Source: a virus | DNA: 64,000 nucleotides | IMG/VR virus record: IMGVR_UViG_3300019776_000919 | Span: 62,001-126,000 of that record | Strand: one strand, 5' to 3' | Shown: in pieces, positions 48,911-58,109 of the stretch | How the letters are laid out: every line of letters starts with the position of its first letter | Position numbering within the stretch: the first letter of the stretch is position 1 | Made by a program: the position numbers and the translations under genes | Notes under the pieces: model-generated | What the model saw: the letters and a program-made list of their open reading frames with translations, nothing else | The model's database searches: none | What the model was told of the DNA's origin: nothing

Positions 48911-49186
48911 TTAGTTTTTTCTATAAGTATGGCTTTGAATCGATTCTTGCTGAGTACAGTTTTTACCGCATGATTGAGTAGACAACGTTTCTGATGTGCC
49001 AGTATTGCACTTAGTATAGTAGTGAAAGTGTCCACTATCTGTGAACCGATAAACAGTGCAGCCTTCATGAGTAAACAAAGTATCTACAAGTACTTCTGGG
49101 TTATTGGTTCCGGTTCTATTAACAGGGGTTTTCTCGCAGCCGGTGAGGAGCAAAGCGACGGCAATTAATGATAAAAGAACATTCAT
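48911..49186 (-). CDS. Small lipoprotein
   Basis: 91 aa. Signal peptide MNVLLSLIAVALLLTGC with lipobox LLTGC (Cys17). The mature part has EGCTVYRFTDSGHFHYYTKC, a conserved-looking pattern of small phage or prophage lipoproteins with further Cys. Probably outer-membrane attached. Possible role in superinfection exclusion, by analogy. Confidence 0.7.
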   Translation of the reverse strand: MNVLLSLIAVALLLTGCEKTPVNRTGTNNPEVLVDTLFTHEGCTVYRFTDSGHFHYYTKCNTGTSETLSTQSCGKNCTQQESIQSHTYRKN

Positions 49187-49216
49187 AATATAAAGTTGAG
49201 GTCTAATTAACTAAAG

Positions 49217-49234
49217 AAGACGGTTAAGTCTTCT
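49217..49234 (-). terminator. Hairpin after the 106-aa gene
   Basis: GAAGAC/GTCTTC stem followed by TTTAG on the minus strand. Confidence 0.45.
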
Positions 49235-49251
49235 GGGGGGGATTGGGTTTA

Positions 49252-49572
49252 TTACCAACCAGCGGGCAATGGGTAACCCGCTTTTTTTGCTGCGTTGCGG
49301 GCCTTTTGAAGAGCCGCATCTTTCAAGGGGGAACCTTGAGGATAGTTGCGAGTCATCATCAACTCCCAAATCGCCGTCATCAGTTCGTCAGAAGCAGAGA
49401 ACAGCTTGGCAGTTGCGTGCAACTGGTCAAGGTTTTCAAACACTCGGCTGGGAGTTTCCACCTTGCACTTGAACTTGGGGCAGGGGCGGTCAAAACCGTC
49501 CTTACCCATTGCGTAAACAGTGACCCCAGAAACCTCGAAAGGTTCCTGAACATGTTTCTTTTTAAGATTCAT
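49252..49572 (-). CDS. Hypothetical protein, GC-rich
   Basis: 106 aa. N-terminal strand pattern (EPFEVSGVTVYAMGKDGFDR), C-terminal helices with KAGYPLPAGW. Not recognised. Confidence 0.6.
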   Translation of the reverse strand: MNLKKKHVQEPFEVSGVTVYAMGKDGFDRPCPKFKCKVETPSRVFENLDQLHATAKLFSASDELMTAIWELMMTRNYPQGSPLKDAALQKARNAAKKAGYPLPAGW

Positions 49573-49594
49573 GAGTAGACTTCCGGGTTAAGGA

Positions 49595-49894
49595 TTAGGG
49601 CTTACTGTAAGTGTCGTGTTGCAAACCCTTGTATGCGCCGATGGCCATGATGCAGCCAGCGATGACTGCAAAGCCTGCAGTCACGTAGCTTTGTATCTCT
49701 GCAGCACGTTCACGTTTGCGGGTCTGATCCATCAAGGTCAGGGTGCGGTCAAAGATGAGGTCTTCACCTTTTTCAGGAACGGAGAGGTCAATCTCCAAGA
49801 GACCAGCTTTGATGTTGACGCGCTCACGCCGTACGGGTGCTCGGCGGTCAGGTTGAACTTGACCACTGGCATCAGTGAAAGTCTTGGGTTTCAT
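49595..49894 (-). CDS. Small membrane-anchored protein
   Basis: 99 aa from MKPKTF, which has GTGAGGAAAG upstream. Acidic/basic soluble part, then one C-terminal transmembrane helix (SYVTAGFAVIAGCIMAIGAY). GC-rich. Confidence 0.6.
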   Translation of the reverse strand: MKPKTFTDASGQVQPDRRAPVRRERVNIKAGLLEIDLSVPEKGEDLIFDRTLTLMDQTRKRERAAEIQSYVTAGFAVIAGCIMAIGAYKGLQHDTYSKP

Positions 49895-49956
49895 GTCTTT
49901 CCTCACGTTGTATGTTACGGGAGAAGGGGGTTTCGCAAAAGGAATCATGAATCACC

Positions 49957-49994
49957 TTAAAAAAAACCTGAGCAACCGGGTAGGCGCTCAGGTT
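49957..49994 (-). terminator. Rho-independent terminator
   Basis: AACCTGAGC/GCTCAGGTT hairpin then T8 on the minus strand, after the 109-aa gene. Confidence 0.85.
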
Positions 49995-50012
49995 CTTTCA
50001 GGCCGGGGAGGT

Positions 50013-50342
50013 TCAGGCGGTCAGCGGGTCACCGGCGACTTCAGCAGCCGCTTGGTTCATGGCTTCGGTCAGCTTGCGCTGGCCAACCTTGTTGCCCGCG
50101 TAGTAACCCAGCCCGCCAGCAATGGCAGCAATGCCGACGCCCGTGGCTGCGGCAAAGTAGCCCTTCTGCCACCAGCGCTTTTCAAGGGAGGCGGCCGGGA
50201 CCACGCTCTGATGGCCTTGGCTGTCCACCATCAGGATCTCGCCGGGGCCGGGCAGGCTGGCGGTGTTGGCACGGGTCTCGTTGGCCTCAGCGGTGTTGGT
50301 GGTGGCTTCGGCGTTGGCGGTGTTGGCGTTCTTGTTCGACAT
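50013..50342 (-). CDS. Small membrane protein with Asn/Ala/Thr-rich start
   Basis: 109 aa. Residues 1-28 are low complexity (NANTANAEATTNTAEAN). One membrane helix (GYFAAATGVGIAAIAGGLGYYAG). The next gene upstream has the same layout and near-identical start, so they are paralogues. GC-rich. Confidence 0.6.
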   Translation of the reverse strand: MSNKNANTANAEATTNTAEANETRANTASLPGPGEILMVDSQGHQSVVPAASLEKRWWQKGYFAAATGVGIAAIAGGLGYYAGNKVGQRKLTEAMNQAAAEVAGDPLTA

Positions 50343-50416
50343 GAGATTTCTCCTAGAAGAGGTTGGGGTTGGCCCGAGTTACGGGCCGAGGTGCTGGATG
50401 GGTTGAAAAGCCTGGA

Positions 50417-50680
50417 TTACAGGCTGGCGGCGTTGTTGTTGACCGTGTCCTGGCCGAGGTAGTCTTGGCCGAAAGCCTTGTGGGCCGCAGCACGACCGGC
50501 AGCGGCACCGAAACATGCCAAGAACACAATGCCGACATAGCCGAGTGCGGCCATGGCAAAGACCTTGGTGGCGCTGGGCTCCTTGGCGCCTTCCTGCTTG
50601 ATGAAGATGATGCGTTCGGTGCGGGTGTTGCCAACGTCAGTTTCGTTGTTGGCAGTGTTGGTGTTGGTTTCGTTCGACAT
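50417..50680 (-). CDS. Small membrane protein, paralogue of the neighbour
   Basis: 87 aa. Low-complexity N-terminus (MSNETNTNTANNETDVGN), then a membrane helix (VFAMAALGYVGIVFLACFGA). Good GAGAACCTC before the ATG. Promoter at 50740. Confidence 0.6.
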   Translation of the reverse strand: MSNETNTNTANNETDVGNTRTERIIFIKQEGAKEPSATKVFAMAALGYVGIVFLACFGAAAGRAAAHKAFGQDYLGQDTVNNNAASL

Positions 50681-50739
50681 GAGGTTCTCCGAGAAGTGGT
50701 GGGTTTGTTGCGAGGAAAGCTATTTTTCTCCGCACTATA

Positions 50740-50748
50740 CTTATACCA
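50740..50748 (-). promoter_or_regulatory. Full-type phage promoter
   Basis: ATTACAAGATGGTATAAGTATAG, upstream of the 87-aa gene. Confidence 0.72.
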
Positions 50749-50809
50749 TCTTGTAATTTGAATATTGAAAAATTTGAGCTGTTTTTACATAAAAAGATCG
50801 AAAAAAGAC

Positions 50810-50844
50810 TGAAAATAACTAAAAATACCCGTTTTACGAGTATT
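50810..50844 (-). terminator. Terminator after the 159-aa gene
   Basis: AATAC(T)CG/CG(G)GTATT hairpin followed by TTTAGTTATTTT on the minus strand. Confidence 0.7.
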
Positions 50845-50861
50845 TAGGACCGTTGAACGGG

Positions 50862-51341
50862 TTAGTTCAACAGTTTTTGTTCTTGCGGCTCATCTTCGCT
50901 AGCGAGGGCTATACCCACGATAGTTGAGAAGAGTAACAAGGTTGCCATCCCGATGGTAGGTAGGATGCCATCCAAAAAGCTAGATGATTGCTTTTCGGTT
51001 TTTTCAGGAGTACCGATAAGAACAAACTTATCAGCTAACAATTCCTTGCGGCTGAAAGAAAGCACGGGTGCGGAAGAAGATTTCAGCAAGGATTGAAACC
51101 GTTCTTCAGAATCGTACTTTCGATCAGAGATACCGATCTGCACGGGACAGTCGTTATCAGTGACGTGGATGTTGCGGGTATTGTCCGGATTAACCGAAGC
51201 AATTACTGCTGCCAAATCATGAGTAAAGATACTCGCAGACTTGGTGTCAGGGAATCGAACAATCAGATCCCCTGTTTGCGTGTCATCAGGGACAATAAAT
51301 ACTATCCCCATGTCTATGTCATCAGAAAACTCCTCTTTCAT
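50862..51341 (-). CDS. Tail-anchored membrane protein
   Basis: 159 aa. Soluble beta-rich domain of about 115 residues and a C-terminal membrane helix (ILPTIGMATLLLFSTIVGIAL), ending EDEPQEQKLLN. Last minus-strand gene before the palindromic divergence region. Promoter at 51387. Confidence 0.6.
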   Translation of the reverse strand: MKEEFSDDIDMGIVFIVPDDTQTGDLIVRFPDTKSASIFTHDLAAVIASVNPDNTRNIHVTDNDCPVQIGISDRKYDSEERFQSLLKSSSAPVLSFSRKELLADKFVLIGTPEKTEKQSSSFLDGILPTIGMATLLLFSTIVGIALASEDEPQEQKLLN

Positions 51342-51386
51342 AGTACCCCTTGCTAAGAATGAAACGTACGATCTCCCTACTTAGTT

Positions 51387-51395
51387 CTTATACCA
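51387..51395 (-). promoter_or_regulatory. Recurrent promoter motif (TGGTATAAG)
   Basis: AAAGTGGTATAAGAACTAAGTAGG before the tail-anchored gene, directed away from the palindrome. Confidence 0.7.
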
Positions 51396-51594
51396 CTTTC
51401 CGTATCGAAAATTGGAATATCGATTTAAACGACTTTAAAGCGATTTTTTTAACGTAAGGTAGGCATGGGTATAGGGTTGCTATTGAAAATTCAACCAAGG
51501 GTCGATTAAGGGCCCTGCTGAAGGTTTCTAGGATAAATTCCTATGTGAGTTATTTCAGATCGAATTAAAGCGAGGTTCCAATCGTTGAAAAAGG

Positions 51595-52171
51595 TCAAAA
51601 GCCAGTTTTTTTCTAGGCTGTTGTAATTTGTCCGGAATTTGTGGCAGAAATTGTTCCAGTAAAATCAGGGAAGAGCCACTTTTTATTTTTTCATTTTTCA
51701 AAAAGTGGCTTCAGGAGTTCCAGTCTTTATTGGTAAAATAGGGTCAAAAGCCAGTTTTCCACTTTTTTTGGAAAAAATATACATACTCTATGAGAGAGAA
51801 AAAAATTTCTGGAAAAATGGAATTCAATATTGTAATATTAAAGTGCCAGTAAAACATACACTTATATATATATATATATATTACTTCTCCTGAGATCTAT
51901 ATTATATATATATATAAGGGACATATTTGTGGCTTTAATGTGTTGATATTTTTTTCCAGAAATTTTCTCTCACACAGAGTATGTATATTTTTTCCAAAAA
52001 AAAGTGGAAAACTGGCTTTTGACCCTCTTTCCCCTGTGGATACTAGAACTCTTGAAGCCACTTTTTGAAAAAACGAAAAATAAAAACTGGCTCTTCCCTG
52101 ATTTTACTGGGACAATTTCTGCCAAAATTTTCGGACAAAACTGGCAAGCAAAAATAAAAACTGGCTTTTGA
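51595..52171. repeat. 577-bp imperfect palindrome at the divergence of minus and plus genes
   Basis: Left arm 51595-51880 and right arm 51886-52171 are inverted copies with a TA-repeat centre. Matching blocks include TCAAAAGCCAGTTTT at the outer ends, CCAGTAAAATCAGGGAAGAG, GTCAAAAGCCAGTTTTCCAC and GGAAAAAATATACATACTCT. GTCAAAAGCCAGTTTT occurs twice as a direct repeat in each arm. Each arm has its own small hairpin (51675-51709; 52057-52091). No gene is seen in 51342-52301. Candidate replication origin, packaging or regulatory site. Confidence 0.85.
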
Positions 52172-52253
52172 TGTTATTGCACCAATTTAGTGCCGATACG
52201 AATTAAGAGGTTTGGTTAAATTTCACATATACAAGAGTCGAATATAAGTCAAC

Positions 52254-52280
52254 TTGTCTTTCAGTTAAAATTCCTATACA
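52254..52280 (+). promoter_or_regulatory. Possible promoter for the portal-RNAP operon
   Basis: TTGTCT, 15 bases, TATACA, about 20 bases before the ATG. Sigma-70-like with sub-optimal spacing. Confidence 0.4.
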
Positions 52281-52301
52281 ATCTAAGTTCCTAACTCAAA
52301 C

Positions 52302-54116
52302 ATGTCTTCTTTAAATCAACCCCCATTAACCCCAGGTTTTGGTAATTACAGCGGCCTAGCAGGGGGCAGTCACGCACAGACAAAAAATCCCTTCTATTCA
52401 GTAGGTAATCAATTCCTACCTAGAAATCTTCACGATGTTATTAAGTGGGTTAGATTTATTACTGTTCAAAGCCCGGTAACTACCGAGGTTTTACGTAAGC
52501 TATCTACTTATCCAATCACTAAGTTCACTTACGACATCAAGGACCCTGCTTTAAAAGACAAGTATGAAAACATAGCTAAAAGCTTTAAGCTCAAGTCTGT
52601 GCTTCATGATATTGGTTTTCAATATCACACACTTGGAAATGTCTTCATCAGTGTTAATTTCCCTATTCAACGTTTTTATGCTTGCCCTACTGAAGGGTGT
52701 GGAGCTTCTTTCTCCGCTTCAAAGGCGTCGTTCTTGACTTTTAAGAACTACTCTATGAAAGGGGTTTGTCCTAAATGCACAAACGACAATATCTTCAGGA
52801 GAGTTGATACTAAGAGTACCAATATTGATGACATGAACGTCATTGTGTGGGACCCTGTAAATATCTCTGTTAACAATAATCCTATTACTGGGAAGAGTGA
52901 GTACTATTACACTATCCCGAATGAAATAAAAAGAAAAATCCAAGAAGGCGACAGATTCCTTCTAGATTCTATACCTTGGGAATTCGTAGAAGCTGTTAAA
53001 GAGAAAAAACAATTTAAATTTGAAAGCAATAGAATATTTCACCTGAAGAATCTGGACATGGGTTTTTCAGTGAACGGAATCTCTGTCCCCCCTCTCGTTA
53101 GTCATTTCAGTTTGGTTTTCTATCAAGCCACGTTGCGTAAAGCGAATGAGAGCATTGCTACTGACTTCATGGCTCCACTTAGAGTAATTTATCCTCAACC
53201 TCAAACTGCCAATTCTGACCCCGTTGTAAGCTTATCAATGAGAAACTTCTCCAATAGGATGGAAGAAGCTATGATTAAACATAAGCAAGACAATAACCAC
53301 GTTCTTATTGCCCCGGTACCTATCGGGTATCAAGCAGTTAGCGGGGAAGGTAAGACTTTGTTGGTTAATCAAGAAATTGCTCAAGCTGAGGAATCTTTGC
53401 TATTGAGCATGGGTGTAAGTAGAGAATTGCTTAGTGGCACGACTAATTGGACCAGCTCTACTGTTGGTTTAAGAATGTTGAAGAATACATTGGATAGTTA
53501 TGTTAATCAAATCCTTGAGCTATTGGACTGGATTTTTTCAACTAGCGCTACTTATTTAAATTTGCCTGTACGTAAGGTTGGACTTACTCCATTCCAACTT
53601 ACGGATGATGATGCACTGAAAAGCATTCTGATTCAATTAACCCAGTCGGGTAATGTATCCATGACTACGATCTATGAATCGATGGGTAGGTCATATGAAG
53701 AAGAACTTGATCGTATTCGTGAAGAAGCTAAATTAAAGGCCCGTAATGACGTTCGTCAACAATTCGAAGTTGAACAAGCTCAGTACCTAGAAGGTTTAGA
53801 GATCAATAAGGAAAACAAGAAAGACGATGGATACATGGATGTACTTAAAATGTGTCAAGACATGGCTTCTCAACTTATCAATGCAGATGAGGGTACTACT
53901 CGTCAGGTCTTGAATGAATTGAAAGTAACGGACTACGCTAAATACTTGATGGTATCCAAGTTAATAGAAGAAGGTAGAAAAACTCAAACCTTGCAAACTG
54001 ATCAAGAGCTAGCGGCTCAAGCGCAGGATCCTAATTCCCCGAATGCCCCTAAGGGTGCGGATCCCGCGTCAAATCAAAGCACCGGGGGTCAACCTCAAGG
54101 TGACGCACCTGTTTAA
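52302..54116 (+). CDS. Portal-like virion protein with zinc knuckle
   Basis: 604 aa. Organisation of a portal vertex protein: disordered start, wing/stem with a long helical stretch (TNWTSSTVGLRMLKNTLDSYV), and a charged C-terminal helical region ending in a Gln/Pro-rich disordered tail. A Cys4 knuckle C128/C133...C156/C159 is unusual for a portal. First gene of the plus-strand operon. Portal identity rests on size, composition and location, not on a catalytic motif. Confidence 0.6.
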   Translation: MSSLNQPPLTPGFGNYSGLAGGSHAQTKNPFYSVGNQFLPRNLHDVIKWVRFITVQSPVTTEVLRKLSTYPITKFTYDIKDPALKDKYENIAKSFKLKSVLHDIGFQYHTLGNVFISVNFPIQRFYACPTEGCGASFSASKASFLTFKNYSMKGVCPKCTNDNIFRRVDTKSTNIDDMNVIVWDPVNISVNNNPITGKSEYYYTIPNEIKRKIQEGDRFLLDSIPWEFVEAVKEKKQFKFESNRIFHLKNLDMGFSVNGISVPPLVSHFSLVFYQATLRKANESIATDFMAPLRVIYPQPQTANSDPVVSLSMRNFSNRMEEAMIKHKQDNNHVLIAPVPIGYQAVSGEGKTLLVNQEIAQAEESLLLSMGVSRELLSGTTNWTSSTVGLRMLKNTLDSYVNQILELLDWIFSTSATYLNLPVRKVGLTPFQLTDDDALKSILIQLTQSGNVSMTTIYESMGRSYEEELDRIREEAKLKARNDVRQQFEVEQAQYLEGLEINKENKKDDGYMDVLKMCQDMASQLINADEGTTRQVLNELKVTDYAKYLMVSKLIEEGRKTQTLQTDQELAAQAQDPNSPNAPKGADPASNQSTGGQPQGDAPV

Positions 54117-54129
54117 TACGTAATTTATA

Positions 54130-54417
54130 ATGGAATCACTTCAAAATCTAGACATAAAAACCAAGGGGAGTGCTACTCCTCTTTCAGCGTCTGCCGTACC
54201 TGGTTTTTTACCTTCGAATAAAAACGGAAATCTAAATAAGTTCAGGGTCCGATATCAGAAACTGAATATGGATGAACTCCCTGATATTGCCGAATTGGAA
54301 AAGATTGAAACTAGAGCAATCCATAATGAAGGTTGCTATATTCTTTCCAAGAAAGAGTTCCTGTTTATGGATAAGGTACTTATCCTAGTTCAATACTTAG
54401 AAGAAATTAAAGAATAA
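54130..54417 (+). CDS. Small hypothetical protein
   Basis: 95 aa. Disordered N-terminal 35 residues, then a helical acidic part (DELPDIAELEKIETRAIHN). Lies between the portal-like gene and RNAP beta, two bases before the latter. Confidence 0.6.
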   Translation: MESLQNLDIKTKGSATPLSASAVPGFLPSNKNGNLNKFRVRYQKLNMDELPDIAELEKIETRAIHNEGCYILSKKEFLFMDKVLILVQYLEEIKE

Positions 54418-54419
54418 AC

Positions 54420-57400
54420 ATGACTGATAAAATCAATGCCGTAACTGGAGATAAGTTAACTTATATCTTCTCGTCACCTAAGGAGATTAATGACAAGGTT
54501 GATAAAGTTCTAGTTAAAGGTTTGTCCACTCAGTTCCCAGTGGAAGGTAAGCACTTTCGTTTGGAAGTAGATAACATCCGTGCTGAAAGAAAGAACTATT
54601 CTCACGACGATGAAAAAACAGCTATCCTTCAGAGTAAGAGTCTGACGTACCCTATTAAAGCTAGGCTTAAACTTATTCGTAAAGACACCGGAGAGGTCGT
54701 AGATCAGAATCCTGACTTTACGCTTATGGATGGTTTCCATATGACTGAGAAGCATACTCTGCTCTATAAAGGTAATAACTACGGCGTTGCTAATCAATTA
54801 CAATTGCTGCCCGGGGTTTATACCCGTATCGATAACGTGGGTGGGTTAGAGAGTCACTTTAACACTGGCTCAGGTAGAAGCTTTAAGGTTGAACTAGACC
54901 CCCAAACCGAACTTTTTACCATCACTCCTGATGGAACTAGTTCTAAGATTCCTGTTACTCCTCTACTTACTAAAGTATTCGGAGTAGGCCCTTTAGTAGC
55001 CAGCAAATACTTCTCTCCTGAAATCTGGGACAATAACGTTGCTGCTACTGCAGGTAAGGATGACCGCTTTGTAGCAGATCTCTATAGAAAACTAGTTTCT
55101 ACTTCTAAACAAGATCCTCATGCTTCTGTCCCTAAGATGGCTGAACAGCTGAGAGAATCTTTGGCTTCGTCTAAGCTTCACGCTAAGACTACTTTGGCTA
55201 CGTTAGGGAAGTCGTTTGAAGGTATCAACGAAGAGACTATTCTTTTGGCGATGAAGAATCTAGCTGATACCGCTAGTAATAAGCGTAAAGAAGATAACCG
55301 TGACTCCCTGCAATTTAAACGCGTTCAGAATCTTCCGGATTTCCTTAATACTCGTTTCTCTAAAGAGCACCAAGTTGTTAAGTTAATCAAGAGTAGAATG
55401 GCCCGGGAACTGGATCGTATTAATCCTGAAAAACCCACGCTAAAAAATAGCTTAGTACCTAAGCCTTTCAACAAGTTCCTGTCCGGTTACCTCATGGATA
55501 GTAACCTAGTTGCTACCCCGCAAGAAACCAATCCTTTGGAGAGCATTGAAAACGTTGCTAAGGTAACTGTGTTAGGTGCTGGTGAAGGTGGTATCTCCTC
55601 TGATAGAGGCGTACCTATCAGTGCCCGAGACATTGACCCATCCCATTTAGGTATCATTGACCCTAGCCGTACACCTGAAAGTGGACACGCTGGTATTGAC
55701 CAGCGGTTTACCATTACTGCAAGACGTGACGATGACGGTAATCTTTACGCTAGAGTAAAGGATAATAATGGCAAGATCAAATTCTTAAGTACTCAAGATA
55801 TGATGTCTAGTACTATCGGATTCCCCCATCAAGAACACAAGGGTAAGGTACAGGCTCAGATCAAAGGCGAATTGGGAGCTTGCGATGCTTCTGAAGTGGA
55901 TTATTGGTTAGGTGACACCACTGACATGTACACAGTTACTACTAACTTAGTTCCATTCTTGAATAGCAACAGTCCGGGTAGACTTACTATGGCTGGTAAA
56001 GCTATTCCTCAAGCGCTGAGTCTGGTCAATAGAGAGGAGCCACTTGTTCAAACTACTAATGAGCATGGATTACCTTTTGTTAAATTACTAGCTAAGCTGG
56101 GAACTACTGTTGCCCCTCATGCGGGTACGGTCATGAAGGTTGATGGTAACTCAGTAGTTATCAAATCCCCTGAGGGAAAACTCACTTCTGTAAAAGCAGT
56201 TAAGAATCTTCCTTTTAATATGAAGGGTTTCCATGACGATGAAACTCCTTTGGTTAAAGTCGGAGATACTGTTCAGGAGCATGATCAACTATACGAGAGT
56301 AACTACACTAAGAATGGAACTCTTGCCTTGGGTAAGAACTTAGAAGTAGCATATATTCCCTGGAAGGGTTATAACCACGAAGACGGATTGGTAATTAGCC
56401 AGTCTATAGCTGACGGTTTATCTAGCCATCATGCTTATAAAGTTGACTATGAAATCAGCAACGAGTCTGTTCCTAAGAAAGCTTTGTTGGCCCGTTACTT
56501 CCCTGGTAAGTTGACCAAAGAGCAACTAGACAAGCTCGATGATCGAGGTTTTGCTAAACCCGGCGTTACTCTTGAGCATGGAGACCCTGTATTTGCCGTT
56601 CTGGAGCATCGTGAGCCTACGCCTAGTGATAAGATGCTGGGTCGCTTACATAAGAGCTTAGTGACACCATACAAGCTCATTACTGAAGTATGGAATCATG
56701 ATGAAGTCGGTAAGGTTGTTGATGCCCATACTGCAAGTAAGCAGGTTAGATTCATTATCCGTTCTGTAAAGAGTTTAGAAATTGGAGATAAGCTGACTGG
56801 ACTACATGGCAATAAGGGTATCGTATCTTTGATACTCCCTGACTCAAAGATGCCTTACAATAAGAACACTGGTAAGCCGGTTGACATTCTTTTGAACCCT
56901 GCTTCCGTTACTTCACGGGTTAACTTGGGGCAGCTCATGGAAACTGCAGCGGCTAAGATTGCTAAAGCTACTGGTAAGCCATATATGATCCATAACTTTA
57001 GTAAAGGTTCTAACGTAGCCGAGCTTCAAGAAGAGCTAAAAAAACACGGGTTGTCTGATGCTGAGGATATTGTAGATCCGGAAACGAATCGTACATTGGG
57101 TAACATCCTTACCGGCCCCCAGTACTTTATTAAACTTTATAAAACGTCTGATCAAAACTGGTCGGCTAGAAATACTGGTGGGTATGATGCTAACAATCAA
57201 CCTACTAAGGGTGGTGAAGAAGGGTCTAAGAGCGTAGGCTACATGGAAATGCTCGGTTTAATGGGTTCTAATGCTAGAAAGAATCTGAAAGAAATCGCTA
57301 CCATTAAGAGTGAAAACAACCAGGAGTATTGGGATAAGTTTTTACAAGGTCAACCTCTACCTAAACCCAAAACTACGTTTGTATCTAAGAAGTTCTTAGA

Positions 57401-57812
57401 TTATCTAACTGCATCAGGCATCAAGACCACTATTCGTGATGGCGTTATTAAAGCTACCCCTTTGACAGACAAAGACATCCTTGCTATGTCAAATGGAGCT
57501 ATTAAGAATTCATCGATGATCAATGCTAAAACCTTAGGTCCTGACAAGGGTGGATTGTTTGACCCTGCGGTTACTGGTGGATTGGATGGAGAGAAATGGG
57601 CTCATTATAAGCTCGTTGAACCTATTCCTAATCCGTTGATGGAAAGACCCATTAAATCTGTTTTGGGTTTATCAACAAAGGATTTCGAAGACATTACCTT
57701 AGGTAAGATCGGAGTACATCGGGAGGGTGATGTGTTTCATTTACACGATATAGATACTGGCAACAGAATTAAATCTGTTAAAATATCTGCTCTAAATACT
57801 GCAGCAGAATAA
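54420..57812 (+). CDS. DNA-directed RNA polymerase beta subunit-like protein
   Basis: 1130 aa, close to the bacterial core of RpoB. Diagnostic segments: EDGLVISQSI, GDKLTGLHGNKGIVS (catalytic-site Lys region), GKPVDILLNPASVTSRVNLGQ, the RNTGGYDANNQPTKGG loop, and GYMEMLGLMGSNARKNL matching the beta C-terminal GEMEVWAL region. N-terminal lobe regions are diverged. Forms the active centre with beta-prime. Only a central beta-prime fragment follows in this window; the rest should be encoded elsewhere. Confidence 0.88.
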   Translation: MTDKINAVTGDKLTYIFSSPKEINDKVDKVLVKGLSTQFPVEGKHFRLEVDNIRAERKNYSHDDEKTAILQSKSLTYPIKARLKLIRKDTGEVVDQNPDFTLMDGFHMTEKHTLLYKGNNYGVANQLQLLPGVYTRIDNVGGLESHFNTGSGRSFKVELDPQTELFTITPDGTSSKIPVTPLLTKVFGVGPLVASKYFSPEIWDNNVAATAGKDDRFVADLYRKLVSTSKQDPHASVPKMAEQLRESLASSKLHAKTTLATLGKSFEGINEETILLAMKNLADTASNKRKEDNRDSLQFKRVQNLPDFLNTRFSKEHQVVKLIKSRMARELDRINPEKPTLKNSLVPKPFNKFLSGYLMDSNLVATPQETNPLESIENVAKVTVLGAGEGGISSDRGVPISARDIDPSHLGIIDPSRTPESGHAGIDQRFTITARRDDDGNLYARVKDNNGKIKFLSTQDMMSSTIGFPHQEHKGKVQAQIKGELGACDASEVDYWLGDTTDMYTVTTNLVPFLNSNSPGRLTMAGKAIPQALSLVNREEPLVQTTNEHGLPFVKLLAKLGTTVAPHAGTVMKVDGNSVVIKSPEGKLTSVKAVKNLPFNMKGFHDDETPLVKVGDTVQEHDQLYESNYTKNGTLALGKNLEVAYIPWKGYNHEDGLVISQSIADGLSSHHAYKVDYEISNESVPKKALLARYFPGKLTKEQLDKLDDRGFAKPGVTLEHGDPVFAVLEHREPTPSDKMLGRLHKSLVTPYKLITEVWNHDEVGKVVDAHTASKQVRFIIRSVKSLEIGDKLTGLHGNKGIVSLILPDSKMPYNKNTGKPVDILLNPASVTSRVNLGQLMETAAAKIAKATGKPYMIHNFSKGSNVAELQEELKKHGLSDAEDIVDPETNRTLGNILTGPQYFIKLYKTSDQNWSARNTGGYDANNQPTKGGEEGSKSVGYMEMLGLMGSNARKNLKEIATIKSENNQEYWDKFLQGQPLPKPKTTFVSKKFLDYLTASGIKTTIRDGVIKATPLTDKDILAMSNGAIKNSSMINAKTLGPDKGGLFDPAVTGGLDGEKWAHYKLVEPIPNPLMERPIKSVLGLSTKDFEDITLGKIGVHREGDVFHLHDIDTGNRIKSVKISALNTAAE

Positions 57813-57814
57813 TC

Positions 57815-57842
57815 TAAAAAAAGGAGGGTACGCCCTCCTTAT
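57815..57842. terminator. Bidirectional terminator
   Basis: AAGGAGGG/CCCTCCTT hairpin with T7 on the minus strand side, between RNAP beta and the antisense 71-aa gene. Confidence 0.8.
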
Positions 57843-57850
57843 TCACATGC

Positions 57851-58066
57851 TTACTCTATATATCTATCTTCATTTGCAATTTCAATATCAATTGCATCTT
57901 CACGAAGCATGTCGTCCACCTGAGAGAGCCTCAACTTATTTATCTGTCTATTATCAGAACACAACTTGCAATTTCCATGGTTCCTACAACTTCTATCAAA
58001 TCTTTTAGATCCCCGATACTCTTCTCTATCTTCTTTCCCGTATTTGATTGATTTATTTAGAGTCAT
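57851..58066 (-). CDS. Small protein with Cys cluster inserted antisense between RNAP genes
   Basis: 71 aa. SCRNHGNCKLCSDNR is a CxHxxCxxC-type metal-binding pattern. Basic N-terminus, acidic tail. Encoded opposite to the flanking RNAP genes, with its own terminator. Phages often carry similar small NHGxCxxCxxNR proteins. Confidence 0.6.
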   Translation of the reverse strand: MTLNKSIKYGKEDREEYRGSKRFDRSCRNHGNCKLCSDNRQINKLRLSQVDDMLREDAIDIEIANEDRYIE

Positions 58067-58109
58067 ATTATTTGTTCAAAATGAGGTAAAATTGTAAGGG
58101 ATAATTCAA

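Noticed and set aside
49875-50761. Two long Gly/Val-rich plus-strand frames
   Set aside because: Antisense to small GC-rich membrane-protein genes; repetitive Gly/Val composition results from Asn/Ala/Thr codons on the other strand.
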